Shown: in pieces, positions 8,270 through 19,244 of the stretch
How positions within the stretch are numbered: position 1 is the first letter of the stretch
Layout of the letters: each line of letters begins with the position of its first letter
DNA from: Gammaproteobacteria bacterium
GTDB lineage: Bacteria; Pseudomonadota; Gammaproteobacteria; Burkholderiales; Burkholderiaceae_D
DNA: 39,057 bases
Reading direction: 5' to 3'
Assembly: GCA_903970185.1 (NCBI GenBank)
Contig: CAJCIC010000068.1
Location: 1 to 39,057 of the forward strand
Notes under the pieces: model-generated
What the model saw: the letters and a program-made list of their open reading frames with translations, nothing else
Databases searched by the model: none
Told to the model about the DNA's origin: nothing
Program-made: the position numbers and the translations under genes

Positions 8270-8824
8270 CTAGGGCAAGGCGGAAGCGTCCTGCTGAATC
8301 TCGGCCAAGGAGCGGATCTGGAATTTGCCGTCCTGCCGGAACAGCCAGGTCTCGACGAATTCGACGCGGCCATTGCGCGCAATCAGCGCCGGCGGCGCAG
8401 GCAGCGGACTGGCCCTGCGCACGCTCCTGATCGCCACCCCCTCAAGTTCGGTGAAGCCATTGGAGCGCAACAGCGCCACCGCGTTGGGCGTGCCGTTGGC
8501 ATCCACGTTCAGCGACAAGACCACAATCGAGCGCAAGGTCGGTGGCGGCGGCCCGTCAAAGAGCGACTCGGCATTGACGCGGTAGATGTGCTTGGCGACA
8601 TCGCGCTTGTAGCCGTCAAGCGAGAGGGCTGCCGACTGCATCGGCAAGGCGGGCTCGATGGCGCCGCCCAGGCCCGGCGGCTGTTGCGGGCTGATGACGG
8701 GCGGCGGCGGATAGGTGACGGTACAGCCGGCTTCGGCCAAAACGGCAAGGGCCAGAAGGCCGATCTGGCGCCTTCGCCAGGCCACAGGTGCGAGTTGCTC
8801 CTCGATGCGAGAAATGCCGTCCAT
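8270..8824 (-). CDS. Putative lipoprotein with TonB C-terminal-like domain
   Basis: 184 residues from ATG 8824, chosen because GGGAGG stands 5 bases upstream. Basic residues (WRRRQ, 16-20) precede a hydrophobic stretch (IGLLALAVLAEAGC) and Cys34, followed by a proline-rich linker TVTYPPPPVISPQQPP. This looks like a lipoprotein signal, although the residue three before Cys is Glu, unusual for a lipobox. Residues ~75-170 (YKRDVAKHIYRVN, then IVVLSLNVDANGTPNAVALL, then LEGVAIRSVRRASPLPAPP) follow the pattern of TonB C-terminal domains, with the G-x-P/V-x-x-V-x-L strand and the A-x-x-A/S-x-P end. It is not a full TonB. It lies immediately beyond the atp terminator. Confidence 0.75.
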   Translation of the reverse strand: MDGISRIEEQLAPVAWRRRQIGLLALAVLAEAGCTVTYPPPPVISPQQPPGLGGAIEPALPMQSAALSLDGYKRDVAKHIYRVNAESLFDGPPPPTLRSIVVLSLNVDANGTPNAVALLRSNGFTELEGVAIRSVRRASPLPAPPALIARNGRVEFVETWLFRQDGKFQIRSLAEIQQDASALP

Positions 8825-8851
8825 GTTCGCCTCCCAAAGGGGCTTGCCCGC

Positions 8852-8880
8852 AAAAAGAAAATGGCAGCGCAAGCTGCCAT
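8852..8880 (-). terminator. Intrinsic terminator of the atp operon
   Basis: On the minus strand a perfect 8-bp stem, ATGGCAGC-ttgc-GCTGCCAT, is followed at once by TTTCTTTTTG. It is 36 bases past the atpC stop and 28 bases before the next start codon. Stem, tetraloop and T-tract are all present, so this is a strong Rho-independent terminator. Confidence 0.9.
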
Positions 8881-8916
8881 TGAATCTATCCGAGGATGCT
8901 CATCGCGGTCGTTGCA

Positions 8917-9336
8917 TCAGCGTTTCTTGCGTAACATTTGTATCGCCGCCAGTTGCGCTGCGGCAATTGCAAGTTCAGCGCTCAGGGTTGCAAAATCGAT
9001 CTCGCTTGCGCGGTTGGCAAGTGCTTCTTCGGCCACGCGCTTGGCCTCGAGCGCCTTGGCCTCGTCAAGGTCGCGGCCGCGAATTGCCGTATCGGCAAGC
9101 ACGGTGACGATCTGCGGCTGGATTTCGAGGATGCCGCCCGCAACGAACACAAACTCCTCCTCGTTCGAGTCGGCGAGCTTGATGCGCACGGCACCTGGTT
9201 TCACGCGCGTGATGAGTGGCGTGTGTCGTGGATAAATGCCGAGTTCGCCGGTTTCGCCTGGCAACGCGACAAATGTCGCCTCTCCCGAGAAGATCGACTC
9301 TTCGGCACTCACTACATCGACGTGCATGGTGGTCAT
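8917..9336 (-). CDS. atpC: F1Fo ATP synthase subunit epsilon
   Basis: Epsilon is part of the central stalk and regulates ATPase activity through its C-terminal helices. 139 residues. The N-terminal beta-sandwich ([46 protein letters not shown]) carries the family's GELGI..HTPL motif. The C-terminal helical hairpin is Ala-rich ([15 protein letters not shown]...[14 protein letters not shown]) and ends in RKKR. It follows atpD by 21 bases and is the last gene of the operon; the intrinsic terminator lies just beyond it. Confidence 0.96.
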   Translation of the reverse strand: MTTMHVDVVSAEESIFSGEATFVALPGETGELGIYPRHTPLITRVKPGAVRIKLADSNEEEFVFVAGGILEIQPQIVTVLADTAIRGRDLDEAKALEAKRVAEEALANRASEIDFATLSAELAIAAAQLAAIQMLRKKR

Positions 9337-9357
9337 GGCTGATATCCGTTCTCAAGC

Positions 9358-11675
<2,318 letters not shown>

Positions 11676-11701
11676 GTCCTTGCTCCGCTTGCCGCTAACG
11701 C

Positions 11702-13243
11702 CTAATACGTTCCGGACTTCTTGAACTCGGTGATCGCCGCCGCAAGTTCGGTTTCGGCATCCTTGTCGAGCTGCTTGGTGCTGTCGAGCTTTTCAACCAG
11801 CGCCGCGTGGCTGGCGCGCAGGTACTTGTGCAACCCTGCCTCAAACGCCAGCACGCGCTTGACCTCGATGTCGTCAAGAAAGCCCTTGTTGACCGCGTAC
11901 AGCGACGCTGCCATGAGCGAAATCGGCAAGGGCGAGTATTGCGGCTGCTTGAGCAATTCGGTGACGCGCGCGCCGCGATCGAGCTGGCGGCGCGTGGCTT
12001 CATCAAGGTCGGAGGCGAACTGGGCAAACGCCGCGAGCTCGCGATACTGCGCAAGGTCGGTACGGATACCGCCTGAGAGGCCCTTGATCAGTTTCGTCTG
12101 CGCCGCGCCGCCGACGCGCGATACCGAAATGCCGGCATTGATGGCCGGGCGGATGCCTGAATTGAAAAGGCTGGTTTCAAGGAAGATCTGGCCATCGGTG
12201 ATCGAAATCACGTTGGTTGGCACAAACGCCGACACGTCACCCGCCTGGGTTTCGATGATCGGCAACGCCGTGAGCGAGCCGGTCTTGCCCTTGACAGCGC
12301 CATTGGTGAATCTTTCGACGTAATCGGTATTGACCCGCGCGGCGCGTTCGAGCAGGCGCGAATGCAGATAGAAGACGTCGCCCGGATAAGCCTCGCGGCC
12401 CGGCGGGCGGCGCAGCAACAGCGACACCTGGCGGTAGGCCACCGCCTGCTTTGACAGGTCGTCGTAGATGATCAGGGCGTCTTGCCCGCGGTCGCGGAAA
12501 TATTCGCCCATGGTGCAGCCCGAATAGGCCGAGACATATTGCATGGCTGCCGAATCGGACGCAGCGGCGGCAACCACGATGGTGTACTCCATCGCGCCGA
12601 CCTGCTCAAGCGAGCGTACGACGTTCTTGATCGAGGATGCTTTCTGCCCGATCGCGACGTACACGCAGACCATGTCCTGGCCCTTCTGATTGATGATGGT
12701 ATCGATCGCAACTGCGGTCTTGCCGGTCTGGCGATCGCCGATGATCAGTTCACGCTGGCCGCGACCGATCGGCACCATCGAATCGATCGCCTTCAATCCC
12801 GTTTGCATCGGCTGCGAGACCGACTGGCGGGCGATCACGCCAGGAGCGATCTTCTCGATCGCATCGGTCATCTTGGCGTTGATTGGACCCTTGCCGTCGA
12901 TCGGCGTGCCAAGCGCATCGACGACGCGGCCAATCAGCTCCGGGCCGACCGGCACTTCGAGAATGCGCCCCGTGCACTTGACGGTATCGCCTTCGGAAAT
13001 CTGCTCGTAGCTGCCAAGAATCACGGCGCCCACCGAATCGCGCTCGAGGTTGAGCGCAAGGCCAAAGGTATTGCCCGGAAACTCGAGCATTTCGCCTTGC
13101 ATCGCGTCCGACAGGCCGTGCACCTTGACGATGCCATCGCTCACCGACACCACGGTGCCTTCGTTCCGGACTTCGGCCTTTGCGCCAAGGCCCTCGATGC
13201 GGCTTTTGATCAGCTCGCTGATTTCAGAAGGATTCAGATGCAT
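11702..13243 (-). CDS. atpA: F1Fo ATP synthase subunit alpha
   Basis: Non-catalytic nucleotide-binding subunit of the F1 hexamer. 513 residues. The N-terminal [20 protein letters not shown] helix binds delta/b. P-loop GDRQTGKT at 169-176. Walker B is [20 protein letters not shown]. The arginine finger lies in [16 protein letters not shown]. The C-terminal domain ends ...[10 protein letters not shown]. Length and motifs are standard. ATG 13243 has GGAG 7 bases upstream. It lies between atpH and atpG. Confidence 0.98.
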   Translation of the reverse strand: MHLNPSEISELIKSRIEGLGAKAEVRNEGTVVSVSDGIVKVHGLSDAMQGEMLEFPGNTFGLALNLERDSVGAVILGSYEQISEGDTVKCTGRILEVPVGPELIGRVVDALGTPIDGKGPINAKMTDAIEKIAPGVIARQSVSQPMQTGLKAIDSMVPIGRGQRELIIGDRQTGKTAVAIDTIINQKGQDMVCVYVAIGQKASSIKNVVRSLEQVGAMEYTIVVAAAASDSAAMQYVSAYSGCTMGEYFRDRGQDALIIYDDLSKQAVAYRQVSLLLRRPPGREAYPGDVFYLHSRLLERAARVNTDYVERFTNGAVKGKTGSLTALPIIETQAGDVSAFVPTNVISITDGQIFLETSLFNSGIRPAINAGISVSRVGGAAQTKLIKGLSGGIRTDLAQYRELAAFAQFASDLDEATRRQLDRGARVTELLKQPQYSPLPISLMAASLYAVNKGFLDDIEVKRVLAFEAGLHKYLRASHAALVEKLDSTKQLDKDAETELAAAITEFKKSGTY

Positions 13244-13279
13244 CTCGAACTCCAGTAAATAATATGTGTTCCCTGGCGC

Positions 13280-13813
13280 CTAGGCAGTCAGGGCAACGCG
13301 CATCGCGTCGAGCTTGCCGCGAACCGAACTGTCAAGCACCTGATCGCCAACGACGACGCGCACACCACCAATTAACGACGGCTCAATCACGACTTGCGGC
13401 GTCAAGCGCTGCTGAAAGCGCGCCTCGAGCGAGACCAGCAGCTGCTTGAGCTCGCCATCGTCAAGCGCGAAGGCGCTATAGATCACGGCATCGGCACTGC
13501 CTTCAGACTGATTCTTCAATTCGCGAAACTGCGCGGCGATCTCGGGCATCGCCACGAGCCTGCCGTTGTCAATCAGCGTATCAACGAAATTTTTCGCCTC
13601 GGCATCCAATGGCGTCGCCATCACGCCCGCGATGATCGAATAAATCTGCTCGGGTGACACGCGCGGGTCGCCAATGATGCCCTGCATTGCCGGGTTGGTC
13701 GCGATCTGGGCAAGATCCTCGAGAAACGACGCCCACCTGGCCAATTGGTCTTTCTTTGCGACCCGAAAAAGTGCCTCGGCGTAGGGCCTGGCAATGGTGT
13801 TGATCTCGGCCAT
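13280..13813 (-). CDS. atpH: F1Fo ATP synthase subunit delta
   Basis: Peripheral-stalk subunit linking alpha to the b dimer. 177 residues. It starts MAEINTIARPYAEALFRVAK with the conserved ARPYA.A.F motif. The C-terminal signature is LLVSLEARFQQRLTPQVVIE PSLIGGVRVVVGDQVLDSSV, where the P-x-L-I-G-G-x-x-x-x-x-G-D block is intact. It begins 3 bases after the atpF stop, consistent with translational coupling, and is followed by atpA after 36 bases. Confidence 0.96.
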   Translation of the reverse strand: MAEINTIARPYAEALFRVAKKDQLARWASFLEDLAQIATNPAMQGIIGDPRVSPEQIYSIIAGVMATPLDAEAKNFVDTLIDNGRLVAMPEIAAQFRELKNQSEGSADAVIYSAFALDDGELKQLLVSLEARFQQRLTPQVVIEPSLIGGVRVVVGDQVLDSSVRGKLDAMRVALTA

Positions 13814-13816
13814 GGG

Positions 13817-14287
13817 CTAGAGCTGTGCCTCGAGCTGATGCAACAGATCCGCATGCACTGCCGGGTTAATTTCACGCTTTAAGATCTGCTCGGCGCCGGC
13901 GACTGCAAGGCTTGCCACCTGGCTGCGCAATTCCTCGCGAGCGCGTTGCATTTCCTGTTGCGCCTCGGCCTTGGCTTCGGCAAGAATGCGTGCCTTTTCG
14001 GCCTCGGCGGTGCGCTTGGCTTCATCGATGAGCATCGACGCCTGCTTTTCAGCCTCGCCCACGCGCACCTGGTTTTCGGCACGCGAGCGTGCCAGTTCGA
14101 CCTCGACGCGCTGGTTGGCTTCGGCGAGTTCCTGCTTGCCGCGCTCCGCTGCAGCGAGCCCATCGGCGATCTTCTGCGCACGTTCGTCAAGCGCCTTCAT
14201 CACCGGCGGCCAGATGACTTTCATCGTGAACACAACCAGGATGAGAAACACCACGCCCTGGACAATGAAGGTTGCATTGATGTCCAC
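13817..14287 (-). CDS. atpF: F1Fo ATP synthase subunit b
   Basis: Peripheral-stalk subunit b. 156 residues starting at GTG 14287, with AAGGAA about 10 bases upstream. One N-terminal membrane helix (residues ~5-27, [20 protein letters not shown]) is followed by the P-P-V-M-K-A-L hinge. The long charged helix is rich in Ala, Glu and Lys ([20 protein letters not shown] onward) and dimerises as a right-handed coiled coil. The C-terminus binds delta. A single b gene is present, with no b' paralogue, as expected for a betaproteobacterium. Confidence 0.96.
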   Translation of the reverse strand: MDINATFIVQGVVFLILVVFTMKVIWPPVMKALDERAQKIADGLAAAERGKQELAEANQRVEVELARSRAENQVRVGEAEKQASMLIDEAKRTAEAEKARILAEAKAEAQQEMQRAREELRSQVASLAVAGAEQILKREINPAVHADLLHQLEAQL

Positions 14288-14345
14288 TCTACATTTCCTT
14301 TCGCTGACAATAGCGCGGCATGGCCGCGTGCTGCCGCACGGTGAT

Positions 14346-14600
<255 letters not shown>

Positions 14601-14639
14601 TTAACGATTAAAAAAACGAAACTTCGCTCGAGCCAGGAC

Positions 14640-15512
14640 TTAATGGCTCTCGTGTGCCTGGCCGATATACACCAGCGTCAGCATCATGAAGATGAAGGCT
14701 TGCAGGAAAACAATCAAGACATGGAAGATCGCCCAGGCAGTGCCGGCGATGACATGCATGCCAAAACCCCACCAGGTCGCGGTCGAGCCAAGAAGTGCGA
14801 TCAGGAGGAACAGCAGCTCGCCAGCGTACATGTTGCCAAACAGCCGCATGGCGAGCGATACCGTGCGGGCGATGAATTCGATCAGATTGAGAAACAGATT
14901 GGCCAGGGTCAGCAGCAACAGGCCAATCCAGGTCACGGGATTGAGCGTGAGCTTGACGCTGCCAAAAGGTGCGGCGACGAGTTCATGGAAGAACCCGCCG
15001 GCGCCCTTGATCTTGAAGTTGTAGTAAAGAACGATGACCAAAACGGCCAGCGAAATGCCAAACGTGCCGTTGACGTCTGCAGTTGGCACGATACGGATGT
15101 AATGAATCGTGTCGGTCAGGTGCAGCCAGTGGAGAATGCGTGCGAACAAGTCGACGGGCAGAAAATCGAGGGAATTCATGAGCGCGACCCAGACGAATAC
15201 GGTCAGCGCCAAAGGCGAGATGAAACTGCGGTCACCGTGCACGATCGATTTGGCCTGGCCTTCGACAAACTCGACCAGAACCTCGACGACCGACTGAAAG
15301 CGTCCTGGCACGCCAGCGGTGGCCCGCCGCGCGGCCAGATACATCACCACGAGCCCGATCACTCCGGCTAACACCGAGAAGAAGATGGTGTCGAGGTTGA
15401 TCAGCGACATGTCGATGATCGATTGCTGCTTGGCATCGGAACCCAGGCGCGTTAAATGCGTCAGATGGTGGACGATGTATTCGGAAGGGGTGAGGTCCTG
15501 GTCGGGGGCCAT
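14640..15512 (-). CDS. atpB: F1Fo ATP synthase subunit a
   Basis: Stator membrane subunit that forms the two proton half-channels. From ATG 15512 it is 290 residues; a TTG two codons upstream (15518) is in frame, but the ATG has AAGG about 9 bases before it. Five to six membrane segments. The essential Arg is R223 in VSLAMRLFGNMYAGELLFLL. The first helices are followed by LTVFVWVALMNSLDFLPVDL, typical for the family. The C-terminal helix contains FHVLIVFLQAFIFMMLTLVY IGQAHE. It starts a few bases after the atpI stop. Confidence 0.97.
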   Translation of the reverse strand: MAPDQDLTPSEYIVHHLTHLTRLGSDAKQQSIIDMSLINLDTIFFSVLAGVIGLVVMYLAARRATAGVPGRFQSVVEVLVEFVEGQAKSIVHGDRSFISPLALTVFVWVALMNSLDFLPVDLFARILHWLHLTDTIHYIRIVPTADVNGTFGISLAVLVIVLYYNFKIKGAGGFFHELVAAPFGSVKLTLNPVTWIGLLLLTLANLFLNLIEFIARTVSLAMRLFGNMYAGELLFLLIALLGSTATWWGFGMHVIAGTAWAIFHVLIVFLQAFIFMMLTLVYIGQAHESH

Positions 15513-15524
15513 GCGCAACGAGCC

Positions 15525-15872
15525 TTAGGATTTCCGGTCAAGAAGAAACAATACGAAGTAACTTTTAAGCGCCGCGATCAGTCCGGCTAAGAACGCAAGC
15601 CATTGAAGATCGCGGTACTGCAGGACGATAGTCAGCAAGAGGGCGACCGTTAAGCCGAGCTTCACGACCTCCCAGATCAAGAACGTCGCGACGTCAGCGC
15701 CGCCTGGCCGCCGAGCTTGCCAGGTCAACCGAAGCGCGAAAAGTGCATTCGGGACCACACATGCCGCCGCTCCAAGGAGGGCCGAAAAAGCTGCAAGGGC
15801 ACCACCCAGAACGTACGCAAGAAGCGCAACGCCACACGAAACGATCGCTTGCAGGTAGACGGTCTTGAGCAT
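15525..15872 (-). CDS. atpI: ATP synthase assembly protein AtpI
   Basis: First gene of the operon. 115 residues with four predicted membrane helices: residues 5-22, 24-45, 66-85 and 88-110. AtpI is a small membrane chaperone thought to help assemble the c ring or supply Mg2+. The block ALLGAAACVVPNALFALRLT with PN in the second helix, and the helix ending FLAGLIAALKSYFVLFLLDR, match proteobacterial AtpI. It starts at ATG 15872, about 45 bases downstream of the atp promoter -10 box. Confidence 0.92.
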   Translation of the reverse strand: MLKTVYLQAIVSCGVALLAYVLGGALAAFSALLGAAACVVPNALFALRLTWQARRPGGADVATFLIWEVVKLGLTVALLLTIVLQYRDLQWLAFLAGLIAALKSYFVLFLLDRKS

Positions 15873-15922
15873 GCATGAAGAACGGTCTTACCCGCGCTGA
15901 AGAACTACCGGAAAGCCGCGAG

Positions 15923-15951
15923 ATCTTACGCGAAAGCAATGAGACAGTCAA
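15923..15951 (-). promoter_or_regulatory. Sigma70-type promoter of the atp operon
   Basis: On the minus strand -35 TTGACT (15951-15946) and -10 TAAGAT (15928-15923) are separated by exactly 17 bases. Transcription would start near 15916 and read into atpI at 15872. It is the best promoter match noticed in the window and sits in the 174-base gap between the divergent atpI and MshEN-protein genes. Confidence 0.75.
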
Positions 15952-16046
15952 TTTCAAAGTACCGCAAATCAGTCCGTTTCGGTGTGTGTTTAGGGTGCTA
16001 GAGTGGACGACATCAAACAAGGGAGTACCCCCAAAGGAGACCAGGG

Positions 16047-17405
16047 ATGAGCGTCCCGCACCTGTCGGCAGACCAGTACGCGATCCAGTGGCCAGAGCCG
16101 GCGCATGCCAAGACCGACGAGGCCCCGGCCAAGGCCGAGGCGTGCGAGATCGAATTCAAGAACGGCAGCACGCAGCACGGCGACGTGCTGCACTTCACCG
16201 GCCGCGACGACTACTTCATTTTTCGGCCACACAAGGGGCACGAACACCGCAGCCAGATGATTGCCGTGAGGCTCGCCAAAGTGCGCCAGCTCCGGCTCAC
16301 GCGGCCGATCCACCTCACGCCGATCAACGACGACACCGTGGGCCAGCCCGGCACGCTGTTTGCGCCGGCCGAGGTGCAGATCTACAACGTCGAGTTCCAG
16401 GATGGCGAAATCACGAGCGGCGAGACGCTCGGGCACGTGCTCTTGCCCACCGGACTGTTTCTGTTCCTGCAGGGGGCTGGCCACACCGCCTTGCGCCAGT
16501 TCATCCCGAATTCGTCGATCGCCTACGTCCAGGTGGGAGACCCGATCGGAAAGGTCCTGGTCGAGGAAAATGTTGTCAGCGAAGAGCAGCTCAAGGTCGC
16601 GGTGGAAAAGCAGCAGGCGATGCGGCGCCTGGTCCTTGGCGACTATCTGATCGAAGAAGGCTTCATTACCTCGGCGCAGCTTGATGCTGCACTGGAACTG
16701 CAAAAGGCCAAGCCAAGCTTGAGGTTGGGCGAGGCCCTGATCGAACAGGGCTCGCTCACCATCGAAGCCCTGCAGACGGCGCTTGCGCGCCAGCGCGCCA
16801 ATCGCGGACGGCCCTTGGGCCAGATCCTCGTCGACATGGGCGTCGTTGACGCCGAGACGTTGCGCAAAATGCACGCGCGCAAGCTCGGCATGCCGTTTGT
16901 CAATCTGTCCAAATTCCAGATTTCCGAGGAGGCCCTAAAGCTCGTGCCCGCGGATGTGGCGCGGCGCCTGAACATCGTGCCGCTCGCCGTCGAGGATGGC
17001 GCGCTGATTTTTGCCACGCCGCACCAGCCGGAAAATGCCACCACCTCGGAGCTCGGGCTGCTCGCGCGCATGCGCGTCGTGCCGGTGATTGCTGCCGGTG
17101 ACGAAATCATCGCCAAGCAGCACGAAGCCTATGGCGCACCGGGCACGGAGCGCATCGCCGATCCGGCCTCGATCCGCTTTGCTGCCGGCGCAAGCACGCC
17201 GGTCTCCGACACCGCCGTGATCGAGCACGGCGAATTGCTCGATGTCACCGAAGAGGTCGGTCTTGAGTCCGAGCGCACGCTGTTGATGATCATCCAGCGC
17301 ATCGTATCGGGTGCCATCCGCGGCGGCACCCTGGATATCCACATCGAGTCCGAAGGCACGACAAGACGGACCCGCATAACCTTTCGACACTTCGATAACA
17401 GCTAA
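16047..17405 (+). CDS. MshEN-domain protein (GspE/PilB-like N-terminal half without ATPase core)
   Basis: 452 residues from ATG 16047, with AAAGGAG upstream. Residues ~33-165 form two similar beta-rich units, IEFKNGSTQHGDVLHFTGRD (35-54) and VEFQDGEITSGETLGHVLLP (115-134). Residues ~165-290 contain three helical repeats of the MshEN/GspE-N type: IGKVLVEENVVSEEQL, LGDYLIEEGFITSAQL and RLGEALIEQGSLTIEALQTA. The last is followed after ANRG by RPLGQILVDMGVVDAETLRK. Paired RLGxxLxxxG motifs in this family bind c-di-GMP. Residues 290-360 (FQISEEALKLVPADVARRLN) are the usual GspE N1E domain. The protein ends at DIHIESEGTTRRTRITFRHF, which resembles the first lines of a GspE/PilB ATPase; no Walker motifs follow. 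The diguanylate cyclase gene begins 8 bases later, so it is probably a c-di-GMP-responsive partner. Confidence 0.8.
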   Translation: MSVPHLSADQYAIQWPEPAHAKTDEAPAKAEACEIEFKNGSTQHGDVLHFTGRDDYFIFRPHKGHEHRSQMIAVRLAKVRQLRLTRPIHLTPINDDTVGQPGTLFAPAEVQIYNVEFQDGEITSGETLGHVLLPTGLFLFLQGAGHTALRQFIPNSSIAYVQVGDPIGKVLVEENVVSEEQLKVAVEKQQAMRRLVLGDYLIEEGFITSAQLDAALELQKAKPSLRLGEALIEQGSLTIEALQTALARQRANRGRPLGQILVDMGVVDAETLRKMHARKLGMPFVNLSKFQISEEALKLVPADVARRLNIVPLAVEDGALIFATPHQPENATTSELGLLARMRVVPVIAAGDEIIAKQHEAYGAPGTERIADPASIRFAAGASTPVSDTAVIEHGELLDVTEEVGLESERTLLMIIQRIVSGAIRGGTLDIHIESEGTTRRTRITFRHFDNS

Positions 17406-17413
17406 GTCCTGGA

Positions 17414-18379
17414 GTGAAGATCCTGATCGTCGACGATTCCCCCACCATGCGGGCGGCGTTGTCGCGCTATGTCGAGCGCATGGGTCACGAGTGCATCACC
17501 GCCAAGAGTGGCGCGGAGGGTCTCGCCCGGTTTCGCGAGGCCGCGCCCGACATGGTGCTACTGGACGTGTTGATGGACGACATCGACGGCTATAGCGTCG
17601 CCCGCGAAATCCGCAGCGCAGCAGAAGCGCAGTGGCTGCCGATCATTTTCTTGTCCTCGCGCGAAGAAGACCAGGACCTCGATCGAGGCATCGAGGCCGG
17701 GGGTGACGACTACCTCGTCAAGCCGGTCAGCTACGTCGTGCTTTACGCCAAGGTGCGCGCCATGCAACGCATCGACGAAATGCGGCGGCGGCTGTTGCGC
17801 GTGACCAGCGAGCTCGAGGCTGCAAATCAGGCGCTCGAGCGCTTGAGCCACCTCGATGGGCTCACCGGCATTGCCAACCGGCGCTATCTTGACACCGTCC
17901 TCGCGAGCGAAATCCTGCGCGCGCGGCGTGCGCGCATGCGGCTTGCCGTGTGCCTGATCGACGTTGACCATTTCAAGGCTTACAACGACCATTACGGCCA
18001 CGTCATGGGTGACCAGTGCCTCGCGCGCGTGGCCAAGGCGATCGCGGGCACAGTCAGGCGCGCGGGCGACTTTGCCGCGCGTTATGGCGGTGAGGAATTT
18101 GCTGTCATTCTGCCTGCGGCAGACACGACAACGGCGCGCGCCGTGGCATCCAACATCCTCTATGCGGTGCGCGCACTTGACATCGAACACAAGCTTTCCG
18201 CTGGCGGGGTGATCACCGTCAGCGTCGGCGTGGTATCGCTGGTCCCGGCGCTGGCAATGACGTCTGATGACGTCTTGAGCTTTGCCGACGCGGCACTTTA
18301 TCAGGCCAAGCAGGCGGGCCGCAATCGCGCCGTTTTGGTCGAGGAATCAGCTAGCGCTCAGGGCGTGGCTCTCCCTTGA
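17414..18379 (+). CDS. Response regulator with GGDEF (diguanylate cyclase) output
   Basis: 321 residues from GTG 17414. Receiver domain, residues 1-120: acidic pocket VDD (6-8), phospho-acceptor Asp51 in MVLLDVLMDD, the Ser of FLSSRE, and Lys in YLVKPVS. A short coiled linker (RRRLLRVTSELEAANQALER) leads into the GGDEF domain (~150-310): LSHLDGLTGIANRRYLD, CLIDVDHFKAYNDHYGHVMG, then the active-site motif RYGGEEF. An inhibitory I-site, RAGD, stands five residues before GGEEF. All key residues are intact, so it should make c-di-GMP from GTP when phosphorylated. No sensor kinase is nearby. It follows the MshEN gene by 8 bases, and its 3' end overlaps parB by 29 bases on opposite strands. Confidence 0.93.
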   Translation: MKILIVDDSPTMRAALSRYVERMGHECITAKSGAEGLARFREAAPDMVLLDVLMDDIDGYSVAREIRSAAEAQWLPIIFLSSREEDQDLDRGIEAGGDDYLVKPVSYVVLYAKVRAMQRIDEMRRRLLRVTSELEAANQALERLSHLDGLTGIANRRYLDTVLASEILRARRARMRLAVCLIDVDHFKAYNDHYGHVMGDQCLARVAKAIAGTVRRAGDFAARYGGEEFAVILPAADTTTARAVASNILYAVRALDIEHKLSAGGVITVSVGVVSLVPALAMTSDDVLSFADAALYQAKQAGRNRAVLVEESASAQGVALP

Positions 18380-19241
18380 TGCGGCTGATCAGCCCGTCGA
18401 GCTGATCGAGGCCGGCGTAGTCGATGACGAGTTGCCCCTTGTGCTTGCCGCGCAGCTTGATCGTCACGCGCGTTGCGATCGCATCGGAGAGTTCCTCTTC
18501 GAGGCGCACGAGGTCGCGCGTCTTGGTCTTGGCGGGCTTGGCGCTAGGGGCAAGATTGAATTCCTGGCCGATGCGCGAGACCAGTTTTTCCGTCTCGCGC
18601 ACGGTAAGCCGCTTGGCCACGACCTGGTGGGCAAGGGCGATTTGCGCCGCCGCATCAAGGGCGAGCAGGGCGCGGGCATGGCCCATGTCGAGATCACCGG
18701 CAAGAAGCAGTCCTTGCACCGGCTTGGCCAGATGCAAAAGGCGCAGCAGATTGGAGGTCGCCGAACGTGAGCGGCCGATGGCTTCTGCCGCTGATTCGTG
18801 GGTCATGTTGAAATCATCGAGCAGGCGCTTTACACCTTGCGCCTCCTCAAGCGGATTGAGGTCTTCGCGCTGGATGTTTTCGATCAGTGCCATCACCGCT
18901 GCGTTCTCGTCGGCGACTTCGCGCACCAGCACCGGCACCTCGGTCAAGCCGGCCAACGCCGCCGCGCGTGATCGCCTTTCGCCCGCGATGATTTCGTAGG
19001 TGCCCCCCGAAAGCGGGCGCACCAGAATCGGCTGCATCAAGCCCTGGCTCTTGATGGACTGCGCGAGTTCGGCAAGTGCGCCTTCGTCCATGCGCGTTCT
19101 TGGCTGGTACTTGCCGGGTCGCAGTGCGCTAAGCGGCAGTCTCGAGGGAGCGCCGCCCTCGGGTGACACATCGCCCGGGTCGGCATTGTTGCCAAGCAGG
19201 GCTTCAAGGCCTCGCCCGAGGCCGGCTTTTCTTTTCGTCAT
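18351..19241 (-). CDS. parB: Chromosome-partitioning protein ParB
   Basis: Binds parS and spreads as a CTP-dependent DNA clamp for origin segregation. 296 residues. N-terminal KRKAGLGRGLEALLG (the ParA-stimulating basic peptide); L-x-x-x-x-P-G-x-Y-Q-P-R motif in LSALRPGKYQPRTRMD; CTP-binding boxes GGTYEIIAGERRSRAA and ALIENIQREDLNPLEEA; helix-turn-helix MTHESAAEAIGRSRSATSNL LRLL; C-terminal dimerisation helix with GKGQL-type KHKGQLVIDYAGLDQLDGLI. It starts 3 bases after the parA stop and ends inside the convergent GGDEF gene. Two parS-type sites lie 2-3.5 kb away in and before mnmG. Confidence 0.97.
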   Translation of the reverse strand: MTKRKAGLGRGLEALLGNNADPGDVSPEGGAPSRLPLSALRPGKYQPRTRMDEGALAELAQSIKSQGLMQPILVRPLSGGTYEIIAGERRSRAAALAGLTEVPVLVREVADENAAVMALIENIQREDLNPLEEAQGVKRLLDDFNMTHESAAEAIGRSRSATSNLLRLLHLAKPVQGLLLAGDLDMGHARALLALDAAAQIALAHQVVAKRLTVRETEKLVSRIGQEFNLAPSAKPAKTKTRDLVRLEEELSDAIATRVTIKLRGKHKGQLVIDYAGLDQLDGLISRIKGEPRPER

Positions 19242-19244
19242 GGG

